Source: Methylibium sp035762065 (GTDB taxonomy: Bacteria; Pseudomonadota; Gammaproteobacteria; Burkholderiales; Burkholderiaceae_C). Taken from it: a stretch of DNA of 64,000 nt. A program made the translations under genes and the position numbers. Each line of letters begins with the position of its first letter. The first letter of the stretch is position 1. Positions 16,737 to 27,359 of the stretch are shown piece by piece. Location of the stretch: the NCBI RefSeq assembly GCF_035762065.1, contig NZ_DASTPW010000055.1:1-64000 (forward strand). Reading direction: 5' to 3'. The notes under the pieces are model-generated. The model was not told the DNA's origin. It did not search any database and saw only the letters and a program-made list of their open reading frames with translations.

Positions 16737-17060
16737 ATGCTGTCCGCCATCCACCGCCTGCAACTCGCCGCCCGCATCCACCTCGCGCTGCGGCAGCGGC
16801 GCGGCGAGCGCATCGAGGTGCCGAGGATGCTGCGCGAGCCCGGCTATGCGCGCGAGGTGATCGAGCGCTGCCACGACTGCGCCGACTTCCCGCTCGCCGC
16901 CCTGGCCGACGCCTTCGGCGACACGCTGGCCGCCGGGGACGCGCAGCGCGAACTGGATCGCGCCGCCGTCGCCACCCGCGCGGCGCTCGCCTGCATCGAG
17001 CCCGGCCGCGAAGGCGCGGTGATCGTGCGCGGCGACGCGCGCCCGCCGGCCGCCGCCTGA
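16737..17060 (+). CDS. Small hypothetical protein between mvaB and mccA
   Basis: The 107-residue reading frame runs opposite to the leucine genes and fills the gap between mvaB and mccA. Third codon positions are almost all G or C, as in the flanking genes, which supports real coding. The sequence is helical and polar, with HCDDCADFPLAALADAF-like features around two nearby cysteines, and no membrane segment. It is not a recognised family. Its position inside an otherwise one-directional cluster is odd. Confidence 0.5.
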   Translation: MLSAIHRLQLAARIHLALRQRRGERIEVPRMLREPGYAREVIERCHDCADFPLAALADAFGDTLAAGDAQRELDRAAVATRAALACIEPGREGAVIVRGDARPPAAA

Positions 17061-17071
17061 CGAGCCGCGGT

Positions 17072-19144
<2,073 letters not shown>

Positions 19145-19774
19145 TCAGACTCCCGCAGGCGACGTGCCGCCGAACATCATGCGCAGCCGCGCAAGCACGC
19201 GCCTGAGGAACTTCGCGAGCAGCCAGATCAGCAGCAGCATCGCGACGAAGCCGAGGCTCACCGCCGCGATCGCGGCGACCGGGTGCTCCCAGGCCAGCCA
19301 CAGCATCGAAGGCACCGCCAGGTCGCCGGCGAGCGACAGCCCGACGTTCGACAGCGGCTCCGGCGAGGTGTTGGCCGCCGCGCGCGTGGTCGCCTTCGCG
19401 GCGTGGCTGGTGGCGGCCAGCGTGCCGCCGAGCAGCGCCGCGACCGTCGCGGCCGTCGCGTGGTCGGCCCCGAACACCGCCGCGGCGAGCGCCGCGCCGG
19501 CGGGAATGCGCACCACCGTGTGCACCAGGTCCCACAGCGAATCGAGGCCGGGGATCTTGTCGGCGAAGAACTCGACGAACAGCATGAAGCCGCTGGCGAC
19601 CAGCATCGCCGGGTGCTGCAGCACTTCCAGCCCCGCCGGCAGATCGACCCAGCCGGCGTAGCCCGCGAGGCCGGTGATCGCGAGCACCGCGTACAGCCGC
19701 AGGCCGCTGGCCCAGCCGAGCGCGGCGGCCAGCGCGATCAGCTGGGTGGTGTCGAGCGGCTGCAGCGGATCCAT
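19145..19774 (-). CDS. DUF4126 integral membrane protein
   Basis: The 209-residue hydrophobic protein has about five membrane segments and the DUF4126 start pattern (ALAAALGWASGLRLYAVLAITGLAGYAG), with LPAGLEVLQHP and DKIPGLDSLWDLVHTVVRIPAGA further on. It sits between the hydratase and mccA with gaps of seven and zero bases, so it is part of the leucine operon transcript. The family has no known function. A transport or membrane role connected to branched-chain acyl-CoA metabolism is speculation. Confidence 0.85.
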   Translation of the reverse strand: MDPLQPLDTTQLIALAAALGWASGLRLYAVLAITGLAGYAGWVDLPAGLEVLQHPAMLVASGFMLFVEFFADKIPGLDSLWDLVHTVVRIPAGAALAAAVFGADHATAATVAALLGGTLAATSHAAKATTRAAANTSPEPLSNVGLSLAGDLAVPSMLWLAWEHPVAAIAAVSLGFVAMLLLIWLLAKFLRRVLARLRMMFGGTSPAGV

Positions 19775-19781
19775 CGGTGGC

Positions 19782-20570
19782 TCAAGCCGTCCAGCGCGGC
19801 TTCGTCTTGCCGAGGAAGGCCTGCACGCCGTGGCGGCCGTCGTCCGAGGCGCGCGCGTCGGCGATGGATTCGGCGGTGCGCCCGATCAAGGCCTCGTCGA
19901 TCGGCGCCTGGCCCACGTCGTCCAGCAGGCGCTTGCAGGCGGCGAGCGCCTCGGGGCTCGCGGCGAGGAAGTGATCGACGAAGCCCTGCACGACGGCATC
20001 CAGCCGCTCGGGCCTGGCCGTCTCGTGCACGAGGCCGATGCGCAGCGCCGTGGCCGCGTCGAAGCGCTCGGCGGTCAGCACGTAGCGCTGCGCCGCATGC
20101 CGGCCCATCGCGCGCACGACGTAGGGCGCGATCGTCGCGGGGACCAGGCCGAGCTTGACCTCGCTCAGGCAGAACCGCGCACCCTCGGCCGCGACCGCGA
20201 TGTCGCAGGCCGCGAGCAGCCCCATGCCCCCGGCGTAGGCGTCGCCCTGGACGCGGGCGATCGTCGGCTTGCGGCAGGTGGCGACGCTGCGCAGCATCTC
20301 GGCGAGCGCGGCGGCGTCGGCGAGGTTCTCTTCGCGCGAGTAGCCGGCCATGCGGCGCATCCAGTTCAGGTCGGCGCCGGCGCAGAAGGCCGGGCCGTCG
20401 GCAGCCAGCACGACCACACGCACCGAGGGCTCGGTGTCGAGCGCGCGGAAGGTGCCGGCGAGCTCGACGATCAAGGCGTCGTCGAAGGCGTTGCGCAGCT
20501 CGGGCCGCGCGAGCGTCACGCGGGCGACGGGCCCGGCTGTCTCGACGCGAAGCAGGGTCGTCGTTGCCAT
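19782..20570 (-). CDS. liuC: Probable methylglutaconyl-CoA hydratase (enoyl-CoA hydratase family)
   Basis: This crotonase-fold enzyme is placed to hydrate 3-methylglutaconyl-CoA to HMG-CoA. The 262-residue product shows RPELRNAFDDALI, the oxyanion-hole segments AFCAGADLNWM and GDAYAGGMGLLAACDIAVA, and ends in LGKTKPRW, typical of the family. The longer open frame upstream overlaps the acyl-CoA dehydrogenase and was discarded. The ATG at 20570 gives a standard crotonase start. About 160 bases containing a GC-rich repeat separate it from the preceding operon gene. Substrate assignment is by context. Confidence 0.9.
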   Translation of the reverse strand: MATTTLLRVETAGPVARVTLARPELRNAFDDALIVELAGTFRALDTEPSVRVVVLAADGPAFCAGADLNWMRRMAGYSREENLADAAALAEMLRSVATCRKPTIARVQGDAYAGGMGLLAACDIAVAAEGARFCLSEVKLGLVPATIAPYVVRAMGRHAAQRYVLTAERFDAATALRIGLVHETARPERLDAVVQGFVDHFLAASPEALAACKRLLDDVGQAPIDEALIGRTAESIADARASDDGRHGVQAFLGKTKPRWTA

Positions 20571-20647
20571 CCGCGGGTGCTCCTCAGGCTTCGATGGCGC
20601 TGCGGCGCACGGCGCCAGCGGCGCGCGCCGGGCAAATCGCAGCCGGC

Positions 20648-20721
20648 AGCCGCGACGGATCCGGCTCTGCCGGCCCGTTCGGGGCGCCTCCTGGAGAGGG
20701 AGCGGCGAAGCCGCAATGGGG
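20648..20721. repeat. Intergenic GC-rich repeat, copy C (inverted)
   Basis: Inverted copy of the repeat at 53-132: GGATCCGGCTCTGCCGG, then GGGGCGCC and finally GGAGCGGCGAAGCCGCAA. It lies between two genes of the leucine operon and may form RNA structure in the transcript. Confidence 0.7.
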
Positions 20722-20731
20722 GTGGTGCATA

Positions 20732-21871
20732 TCAATACCGCTTCGCGGCCTCGTCGAGCATCACTTCGGTCGCGCCGCCGCCGATGGCGAGGATGCGCGC
20801 GTCGCGCCAGAGCCGTTCGATCGCGGTGCCGCGCACGTACCCGCTGCCGCCGTGGAACTGCTGGCAGGCCTGCACGACCTCGCCCACGAGTTCGCCGGTC
20901 AGGGCCTTGAGCATCGAGACGTCCTGCACCACGTCGCGGCCCCGGGCCGCAAGCCAGGCGCAGTGGTAGAGGTAGGCGCGCGCGGCGCGGGTCTTCGCGT
21001 CGAGCATCGCGAGGCGCTGGCGGATCGCCTGCTTGTCCCACAGCGTCGCGCCGAAAGCCTGGCGCGCGCGGACCCAGTCGAGCGTCAGGCGCAGCGCCTG
21101 CTGCGCGTGGCCGATGGCCATCGCGCCGAGCGCGATGCGCTCGGTCTGGAAGTTCTGCATCACCGCGCGGAAGCCGTGGCCTTCCTCGCCCAGCAGGTTG
21201 GCCGCCGGGATGCGGCAGCCTTCGAAGGCGAGCTCGGCGGTGTCGGAGCACAACCAGCCGGTCTTCTCCAGCGCACGATCGACCTGGAAGCCCGGCGTGC
21301 CCTTCTCGACGATGAACATCGAGATCGCATGCCGCGCGGCCCCGGTGCGCGCGGCGACGAAATACAGATCGCCATGCACGCCGTTGGTGATGAAGAGCTT
21401 GCGGCCGTCGAGCACCCAGTGCTCGCCGTCGCGGCGGGCGGTGGTGCGCAGGCCGGCGACGTCGGAGCCGGCGCCCGGCTCGGTGATCGCGACCGCGGTG
21501 ATCGTCTCGCCGCGCGTGATGCCGGGCATGTACCGGGCCCGCTGCGCCGGCGTGCCGGCGTGCTGCAAGTGCGGGCTCGCCATGTCGGTGTGCACGAGCA
21601 CGGTGATGACGAAGCCGCCGTAGGTCGACTGGCTCAGCGCTTCGGCGAACACCAGGTTCGTCAGCGCATCGGCGCCTGCGCCGCCGTGCTCGCTCGCGTG
21701 CATCAGCCCGAGCAGGCCGGCCGCGCCCATCTTCCGCAGCACCTCGCGCGGCACCTTGCCCTCGCGCTCCCAGGCTTCGGCATGCGGCTCGACCTCGCGC
21801 GCGAGGAAGCGCGCGACCTGCTCGCGCAGCAGCTCGTGCTCGGGCGTGAGGTAGATCGACTCGGCGCCCAT
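20732..21871 (-). CDS. Acyl-CoA dehydrogenase of the leucine cluster
   Basis: This flavoprotein oxidises an acyl-CoA at the alpha-beta bond. The 379-residue product contains the ACAD signatures AITEPGAGSDVAGL and the late CQQFHGGSGYVRGTAIERLWRDARIL. It is less like isovaleryl-CoA dehydrogenase than the gene at 38566-39744, so it may act on another branched or isoprenoid acyl-CoA. Its ATG overlaps the mccB stop as ATGA. The substrate cannot be told from the sequence. Confidence 0.92.
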   Translation of the reverse strand: MGAESIYLTPEHELLREQVARFLAREVEPHAEAWEREGKVPREVLRKMGAAGLLGLMHASEHGGAGADALTNLVFAEALSQSTYGGFVITVLVHTDMASPHLQHAGTPAQRARYMPGITRGETITAVAITEPGAGSDVAGLRTTARRDGEHWVLDGRKLFITNGVHGDLYFVAARTGAARHAISMFIVEKGTPGFQVDRALEKTGWLCSDTAELAFEGCRIPAANLLGEEGHGFRAVMQNFQTERIALGAMAIGHAQQALRLTLDWVRARQAFGATLWDKQAIRQRLAMLDAKTRAARAYLYHCAWLAARGRDVVQDVSMLKALTGELVGEVVQACQQFHGGSGYVRGTAIERLWRDARILAIGGGATEVMLDEAAKRY

Positions 21872-23496
21872 CACATGCGAAACACGCCGAAGCGCGGGCT
21901 CTCGGGGATCGGTGCGTTGAGGCTCGCGCTGATCGCGAGCGCGAGCACGCGCCGCGTGTCGGCCGGGTCGATCACGCCGTCGTCCCACAGGCGCGCGCTG
22001 GCGTAGTACGGATGCGCCTGGTGCGCGAACTGATCGAGGATGGGCTGTTTGAACGCCGCCTCCTGCTCGGCGCTCCACGTGCCGCCCCGGGCCTCGATGC
22101 CGTCGCGCCGCACGGTGGCGAGCACGCTCGCGGCCTGCTCGCCGCCCATCACGCCGATGCGGGCGTTCGGCCACATCCACAGGAAGCGCGGGCTGTAGGC
22201 GCGGCCGCACATGCCGTAGTTCCCGGCGCCGAAGCTGCCGCCGAGGATCACGGTGAACTTGGGCACCGTCGCGGTGGCCACGGCCGTCACCATCTTGGCG
22301 CCGTGCTTCGCGATGCCCTCGCTCTCGACCTTGCGGCCGACCATGAAGCCGGTGATGTTCTGCAGGAAGACGAGCGGCACGCGGCGCTGGCAGCACAGCT
22401 CGATGAAGTGCGCGCCCTTCATCGCCGAGTCGGAGAACAGGATGCCGTTGTTCGCGACGATGCCCACCGGCTGGCCCTCGATGTGCGCGAAGCCGGTCAC
22501 CAGCGTCGGCCCGAAGCGGGCTTTGAACTCGTCGAAGTCGGAGCCGTCGACGATGCGCGCGATGACCTCGCGCACGTCGTAGGGCTTGCGGGTGTCAGTC
22601 GGGATCACGCCATGCAGCTCGGCCGGGTCGTACACCGGCGGCCGGCTCTCGCGCAGCGCGAGCGGCTGCGGCTTGCGCCGGTTCAGGTGGCCGACGATCT
22701 GCCGCGCGATCGCGAGCGCATGGCCGTCGTCGCGCGCGAGGTGGTCGGCCACGCCCGACAGCCGCGTGTGCACGTCGCCGCCGCCGAGGTCTTCGGCGCT
22801 CACCACCTCGCCGGTCGCGGCCTTCACCAGCGGCGGGCCGCCCAGGAAGATGGTGCCCTGCCTGGCGACGATCACCGTCTCGTCGCTCATCGCCGGCACG
22901 TAGGCGCCGCCGGCGGTGCACGAACCCATCACCACCGCGATCTGCGGGATGCCCTGCGCGGACATGTTGGCCTGGTTGAAGAAGATCCGGCCGAAGTGGT
23001 CGCGGTCGGGGAACACCTCGTCCTGGTTCGGCAGGTTGGCGCCGCCCGAGTCGACGAGGTAGACGCAGGGCAGGCGGTTCTGCTCGGCGATCTCCTGCGC
23101 ACGCAGGTGCTTCTTCACCGTGAGGGGGTAGTAGGTGCCGCCCTTCACCGTCGCGTCGTTGCACACGACCATGCATTCGACGCCGGCGATGCGGCCGATG
23201 CCTGCGATCACGCCGGCCGAGGGCGCGGTGTCGCTGCCGTCGGCCTCGGTGTAGACGCCGAGCGCGGCGAGCGGCGCGATCTCGAGAAACGCCGAGCCGG
23301 GATCGAGCAGGCCTTCGACGCGGTCACGCGGCAGCAGCTTGCCGCGCGCGAGGTGCCTGGCGCGGGCCGACTCGCCGCCGCCTTGGGCGATCTTGGCGAG
23401 GCGAGCGTGCAGGTCGTCGACCATCGCGCGCATCGCGGCGGCGCTGGCCTTGAAGTCGTCGGTGCGGGCGTCGAGCTTGGTGGCCAGCGTGGGCAT
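21871..23496 (-). CDS. mccB: Methylcrotonoyl-CoA carboxylase beta subunit
   Basis: This carboxyltransferase subunit transfers CO2 from biotin to 3-methylcrotonyl-CoA (LiuB). The 541-residue product has the crotonase-like carboxyltransferase repeats: YLVDSGGANLPNQDEVFPDRDHFGRIFFNQANMS is typical of MccB, then GSCTAGGAYVPAMSDE and, in the second half, FLQNITGFMVGRKVE and GSFGAGNYGMCGRAYSPRFL. It is the first gene of the minus-strand leucine operon, followed by the acyl-CoA dehydrogenase with a four-base overlap. No LiuR-like palindrome is visible in the 180 bases upstream. Confidence 0.96.
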   Translation of the reverse strand: MPTLATKLDARTDDFKASAAAMRAMVDDLHARLAKIAQGGGESARARHLARGKLLPRDRVEGLLDPGSAFLEIAPLAALGVYTEADGSDTAPSAGVIAGIGRIAGVECMVVCNDATVKGGTYYPLTVKKHLRAQEIAEQNRLPCVYLVDSGGANLPNQDEVFPDRDHFGRIFFNQANMSAQGIPQIAVVMGSCTAGGAYVPAMSDETVIVARQGTIFLGGPPLVKAATGEVVSAEDLGGGDVHTRLSGVADHLARDDGHALAIARQIVGHLNRRKPQPLALRESRPPVYDPAELHGVIPTDTRKPYDVREVIARIVDGSDFDEFKARFGPTLVTGFAHIEGQPVGIVANNGILFSDSAMKGAHFIELCCQRRVPLVFLQNITGFMVGRKVESEGIAKHGAKMVTAVATATVPKFTVILGGSFGAGNYGMCGRAYSPRFLWMWPNARIGVMGGEQAASVLATVRRDGIEARGGTWSAEQEAAFKQPILDQFAHQAHPYYASARLWDDGVIDPADTRRVLALAISASLNAPIPESPRFGVFRM

Positions 23497-23641
23497 CGTG
23501 TCTCCGTGTCGGGACCGCTGAACGAACGCCGATGCGCAGCCGCTTGTGACGGCATGATCGGGCGCGGAATTCTAGGAGCCGCGCCCGGCCCGGCATCTGC
23601 GCGATGACCCGAAGGCGCGGCGGCCGACGACGCAAGAAGAA

Positions 23642-23658
23642 GGGTGCCGGCGGCACCC
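23642..23658 (-). terminator. Hairpin after the subtilisin-like protease gene
   Basis: A perfect GGGTGCC/GGCACCC stem with a three-base loop lies 24 bases beyond the protease stop codon. On the minus strand it is followed by TTCTTCTTG, a modest T-rich stretch. It is a probable terminator. Confidence 0.6.
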
Positions 23659-23681
23659 CTCGTTGCCCGAGTCTGCGCGTT

Positions 23682-26558
23682 TCAGTGCGGCACGGCCTCG
23701 ACGGCGGAAGCCATCGGCGCGAGCGGCCACGGCCCGACTTCGAGCGCCGCGCCCGCGGCCTTGCGCCGCTCGATCTCCAGCTCGAGCAGCTGGTTCTCCA
23801 GGCACAGCCGCTGCGCCTGCAGCCGCAGCCGCTCGACGCGCACGCTCTCCTCGGCCATGCGCCCGGGCTCGCACGAAGCGCAGTGCGCGAGTTCGGCCTC
23901 GTAGACCGTGCCGTCGGTCGGCACCGTGATCTGGCGGCCGTCGCGCACGTCCTTGCCGTCCTTCAGCAGATCCTTCAGCAGCGCGAGCAGCTGCTTGCGC
24001 AGCGCCTCGGGCAGGCCGGCGGTGTCGGCCACGTCGCGCCAGGGTCCGGCGTCGCCGAGGCGCCATTCGGTCGACACGATGCGCGAATGCGCCTCGTAGA
24101 CCTCGTTGACCCGGCGCACGTAGTAGGTGACCGCGTAGCAGTGGTTGTGGTTGCTCAGCTCGCGTGCGGTGGTGTTGAGGTGCTCCTGTTCCTCGAAGCT
24201 GCTGACGACGAGCGAGCGCTCCGCCTCCATCGCCTGCGACGCGGTGATCGCGAGCTGCGAGAACTGCTCGGACGCGGTGCGCACCGAGCCGCCGCTCGCG
24301 ACGGTGGTTTCCGACTCGACGCCGGACTCGCCCTTGACCGTCGGCGCGCCGAGGAAGCCGGCCAGCCCGCCGCCGGCCGCGATGGAGGTGTCCGCATGCG
24401 CGCGGATCTCGACGAGCGTGTCCATGTAGGCCGAGCTCGCCGTCGAGCGGCGGCTTTGCGACAGCGCCGACAGCGTCTGGCGCATCGAGGTGTGCACCGA
24501 CACGCGCTGCGTCTCGGCGCGCGTGCGGCGGAAGCGGTCGTACTCGTAGAGCTTGACCTTCTCGCCGGGCAGCAGCGTCGTCGTGTAGAGCAGCGGCCCC
24601 TGCTGGCGGCCGACGAGTCTCAGGCAGTGCTCGTAGCTCACGCGCAGGCGCAGGCGCTGGCGATCGTTGGCGGCGGTGTTGGCCGCCGGGACGGCGCTGC
24701 CGCCGTCGAAGATGCGCGCCTCGTAGAAGACCATGCAGCGGTCGAAGGCCAGCCAGGGCACCGGCGCCGGGCCGCGGCATGCGGCGGGCGTCTCTTGCTC
24801 GCACCGGCCGCCGCAGCCGCCGCAGGCGGCGTCGTCGCATGCGCAGCCGGTCTTGCAGGCTTCGAGCAGCGTGCGCTCGACATTGACGCGGCCGTAGCCG
24901 ACCTCTTCATGCCAGGTGCCGCTGGGCTTGCCGGCGACGCTGGCATACGGGTAGAGCGCCGGCGAGATCTTGTCGCAGCTGCGCTCGATCAGGCTGCGCG
25001 CTTCGACGGCGTCCATCGAAGGCCGCAGCGACAGCAGCAGTGCGCCCAGTCCCGCGACCAGCGGCGTGGCCGACGAAGTGCCGTTGAAGCGCGTGGTGTA
25101 GTCGTCGGCGGTGTAGCCGGCGGCGCCGAGCCGGTCGGTCGCGACGATCTCGAGGCAAGGCGCGACCACGTCGACGTCCGGCCCGAAGCTCGCGCCCCAG
25201 AACGGCTCGAGCGAAGCGTCGCCGGAGCGCTTGCGCTCGTCGGCGCGGTTGCTGCCGCCGACGCACAGCGTGCGCGCGTCGCTGCCCGGAAAGCGCGAGA
25301 GGTTCCAGTCCTCGTTGCCGGAGGCGGCCACCAGCAGCAGCCCGCGGTCGTGCGCGTACTGCAGCGCGTCGCGGATCAGGTCGAAGTCCCAGGCGTTCCA
25401 GAAGTCGTAGACGCCGAAGCTCATGCTGACGACGCGGGCGCCCTGGTCCGCGGCGAAGTACAGGCCCTCGGCGATGTCGGCGTCGGCCCAGGTGCTGGTG
25501 GCGATCGCCATCACGCGCACGCCGGGCGCGACGCCGGCACCGCCGAGCCCGTTGTCCATGCGCGCGCCGATGATCCCGGCGCAGGGCGTGCCGTGGTCGC
25601 CGACCGGGCCGCCGTCGGGCAGGTCGCTCGAGGCGTTCCACGACATCGGATGCAGCAGCAAGTCGGGATGGCCCAGCTCGACGCCTTGGTCGATCACCGC
25701 GACCGTCACCTCGGGCGAGCCGCGCGCGATCTGCCAGCCGCGCGGCACGCCGATGCGCTGCAGGCCCCACTGCTGCGCGAACAGCGGATCGTCGGGCTCG
25801 TAGGCCGAGATCGGCGGGCGGCAGCTCAGCTCGCCCTGGGGGCTCGCCCGACCGCCACCGTGTTGGCCGCCACCCGGGTGCGCCGGTTGCGCATGCGCGT
25901 GCGCGGCCGGCGACAGCAAGGGAATCGTCTCGTAGCGCACCGCGCCCGCCGCGGCGCCGGCCGCGAGGTTCAGCGCCTGCAAGGCCGGCGCGGCGAGTTG
26001 CGGCGCGGTGCGCCCGGCCGTGAAGCTGGCCGCGTCGACCTGCACCGTGACCCAGCCGCGCAGCCGCTGCGCGCCGCTCGCGCCGCTGGCGCCGACCGAC
26101 AAGCCCGGCGCGAGCGCGGCCGCACCGCCGGCCTGGTCGATCGCCGCTTCGCGCAGGTAGAAGCGCGTCGGATTGACGGTGAACAGCGCGTGCGCCGCCA
26201 CGTCGTCGGCCAGCCGGGCTTGGCTGCGCGCGGCCGCCGGGCGCAGCGCCGGCATCACCCACTCGACGGCCTCGCTGCGTTCGAGCCGGGCGATCGCCTC
26301 CAGCGCGATCGAGGCGCCGTCCTTCGCATGCACCCATGACAGGCCTTCGGTCTGGTTGGCCTGCACGAGCGGCGCGCGATCGGGCGAGCCGATGCGCAGC
26401 AGCTGCACGCCGGCCGCATCGAGCAGCTTGTGCCTGGTCTCGGCTGCGATGCCGTCGCGCCATCGGATCGCGAGGATCGACGGATCGGCGCGGCTCGTGC
26501 CCGCGGAAGGATGTTCGAAGGTGAGCGCCGCAGCGTCGCTCTTGCTCGTCGTGGCCAT
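23682..26558 (-). CDS. S8 subtilisin-like protease with novel flanking regions
   Basis: The 958-residue product has no signal peptide or membrane segment. An N-terminal region of about 250 residues precedes the S8 domain. The catalytic triad is intact: Asp290 in VAVIDQGVELGHPDL, His322 in GDHGTPCAGII and Ser495 in FNGTSSATPLVAG, with Asn415 in AASGNED. A short cysteine-rich patch at about 568-586 (CKTGCACDDAACGGCGGRC) follows. Then comes a region of about 370 residues with LLPGEKVKLYEYDRFRR, many Ser/Thr-rich helices and a final predicted coiled coil. That last region resembles no family I can name. The gene stands alone, with a hairpin downstream. It may be a cytoplasmic or non-classically exported protease. 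Confidence 0.88.
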   Translation of the reverse strand: MATTSKSDAAALTFEHPSAGTSRADPSILAIRWRDGIAAETRHKLLDAAGVQLLRIGSPDRAPLVQANQTEGLSWVHAKDGASIALEAIARLERSEAVEWVMPALRPAAARSQARLADDVAAHALFTVNPTRFYLREAAIDQAGGAAALAPGLSVGASGASGAQRLRGWVTVQVDAASFTAGRTAPQLAAPALQALNLAAGAAAGAVRYETIPLLSPAAHAHAQPAHPGGGQHGGGRASPQGELSCRPPISAYEPDDPLFAQQWGLQRIGVPRGWQIARGSPEVTVAVIDQGVELGHPDLLLHPMSWNASSDLPDGGPVGDHGTPCAGIIGARMDNGLGGAGVAPGVRVMAIATSTWADADIAEGLYFAADQGARVVSMSFGVYDFWNAWDFDLIRDALQYAHDRGLLLVAASGNEDWNLSRFPGSDARTLCVGGSNRADERKRSGDASLEPFWGASFGPDVDVVAPCLEIVATDRLGAAGYTADDYTTRFNGTSSATPLVAGLGALLLSLRPSMDAVEARSLIERSCDKISPALYPYASVAGKPSGTWHEEVGYGRVNVERTLLEACKTGCACDDAACGGCGGRCEQETPAACRGPAPVPWLAFDRCMVFYEARIFDGGSAVPAANTAANDRQRLRLRVSYEHCLRLVGRQQGPLLYTTTLLPGEKVKLYEYDRFRRTRAETQRVSVHTSMRQTLSALSQSRRSTASSAYMDTLVEIRAHADTSIAAGGGLAGFLGAPTVKGESGVESETTVASGGSVRTASEQFSQLAITASQAMEAERSLVVSSFEEQEHLNTTARELSNHNHCYAVTYYVRRVNEVYEAHSRIVSTEWRLGDAGPWRDVADTAGLPEALRKQLLALLKDLLKDGKDVRDGRQITVPTDGTVYEAELAHCASCEPGRMAEESVRVERLRLQAQRLCLENQLLELEIERRKAAGAALEVGPWPLAPMASAVEAVPH

Positions 26559-26731
26559 GTCGCTGATCTCCCTGAGTGTTCAGATTGCCGGGCCCGCGAA
26601 CCGGGCTTTGGCGTGGTCACTCTAGAAGTTCGGCGCTGCGCGCGCGCCCCTAGCCTTGCGCGGTATGAACCCTCTCGACGAAGGAGGAACTCGAGCGAAG
26701 GAAGGAGCCGCTGCGGCGTTCGCGCAGCGGC

Positions 26732-27340
26732 TCAGAACGGCCCGCTCGCGAGCCAGCGCTCGATCTGCGGCTTGCGGTCGTTGCCCCAGAAGAGCTCGCC
26801 GTCGATCTGGAACGCGGGCGCGCCGAAGATGCCGGCGGCGATCGCCGCCTCGTTCGCCTGCTTGAGACGCAGCTTCCATACGGGTTCGTTCCAGACGGCC
26901 TCGCAGGCTTCGGCGTCGAGCCCGGCCTCGGTGCAGAGCGCCTTCAACGAAGCGGTGTCGTCGAGCGCGATGTCACGCGCGAACATGGCGCGCAAGCCGG
27001 CGTGCGCCCAGGCGGCGGCGCGTGCTTCGTCCTCGGCCGCGAGCCACCAGAACACGCGCGCGGCGTTCTGCGTCGCGAGCGGGAACTTCGACGGCGGCCG
27101 GTAGGGCACGCCCTCGAAGCGCGCCGAGCGCGCGAAGTCGGCGTAGGAGTACTCGCGCTTCAGCGGGTAGGCGATCGGCGGCTTCAGCTCGGCGGCCTGC
27201 ATCGTCGCGCCGAGCAGGAAGGCGTGCCAGCGCACGCGCCGCCCGTGCCGCGCGGCCACCGCCTCGATCCACTCGCTCGCGATGTACGAGTACGGCGACG
27301 AGAAGTCGAACCAGAACTCGATCGGCGGCTTGGTGTTCAT
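26732..27340 (-). CDS. 2-hydroxychromene-2-carboxylate isomerase family protein
   Basis: This DsbA-fold, kappa-GST-like protein of 202 residues resembles the glutathione-dependent isomerase of naphthalene degradation. It starts IEFWFDFSSPYSYIASEWIE, with the SPYSY motif at the active-site helix, and has the cis-proline segment GIFGAPAFQIDGELFWGNDR. No other naphthalene genes are nearby, so its substrate is open; many such proteins are general GST-like enzymes. It begins about 20 bases downstream of the TRAP large-subunit gene and is likely read through from it. A perfect 11-bp hairpin (26705-26733) overlaps its stop codon but has no T-run. Confidence 0.88.
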   Translation of the reverse strand: MNTKPPIEFWFDFSSPYSYIASEWIEAVAARHGRRVRWHAFLLGATMQAAELKPPIAYPLKREYSYADFARSARFEGVPYRPPSKFPLATQNAARVFWWLAAEDEARAAAWAHAGLRAMFARDIALDDTASLKALCTEAGLDAEACEAVWNEPVWKLRLKQANEAAIAAGIFGAPAFQIDGELFWGNDRKPQIERWLASGPF

Positions 27341-27359
27341 CGCGCGAAGCCGGGCCGCA

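Noticed and set aside
26705..26733. Perfect 11-bp hairpin over the isomerase stop as a terminator
   Set aside because: No T-run follows on the minus strand; kept only as a remark in the gene entry.
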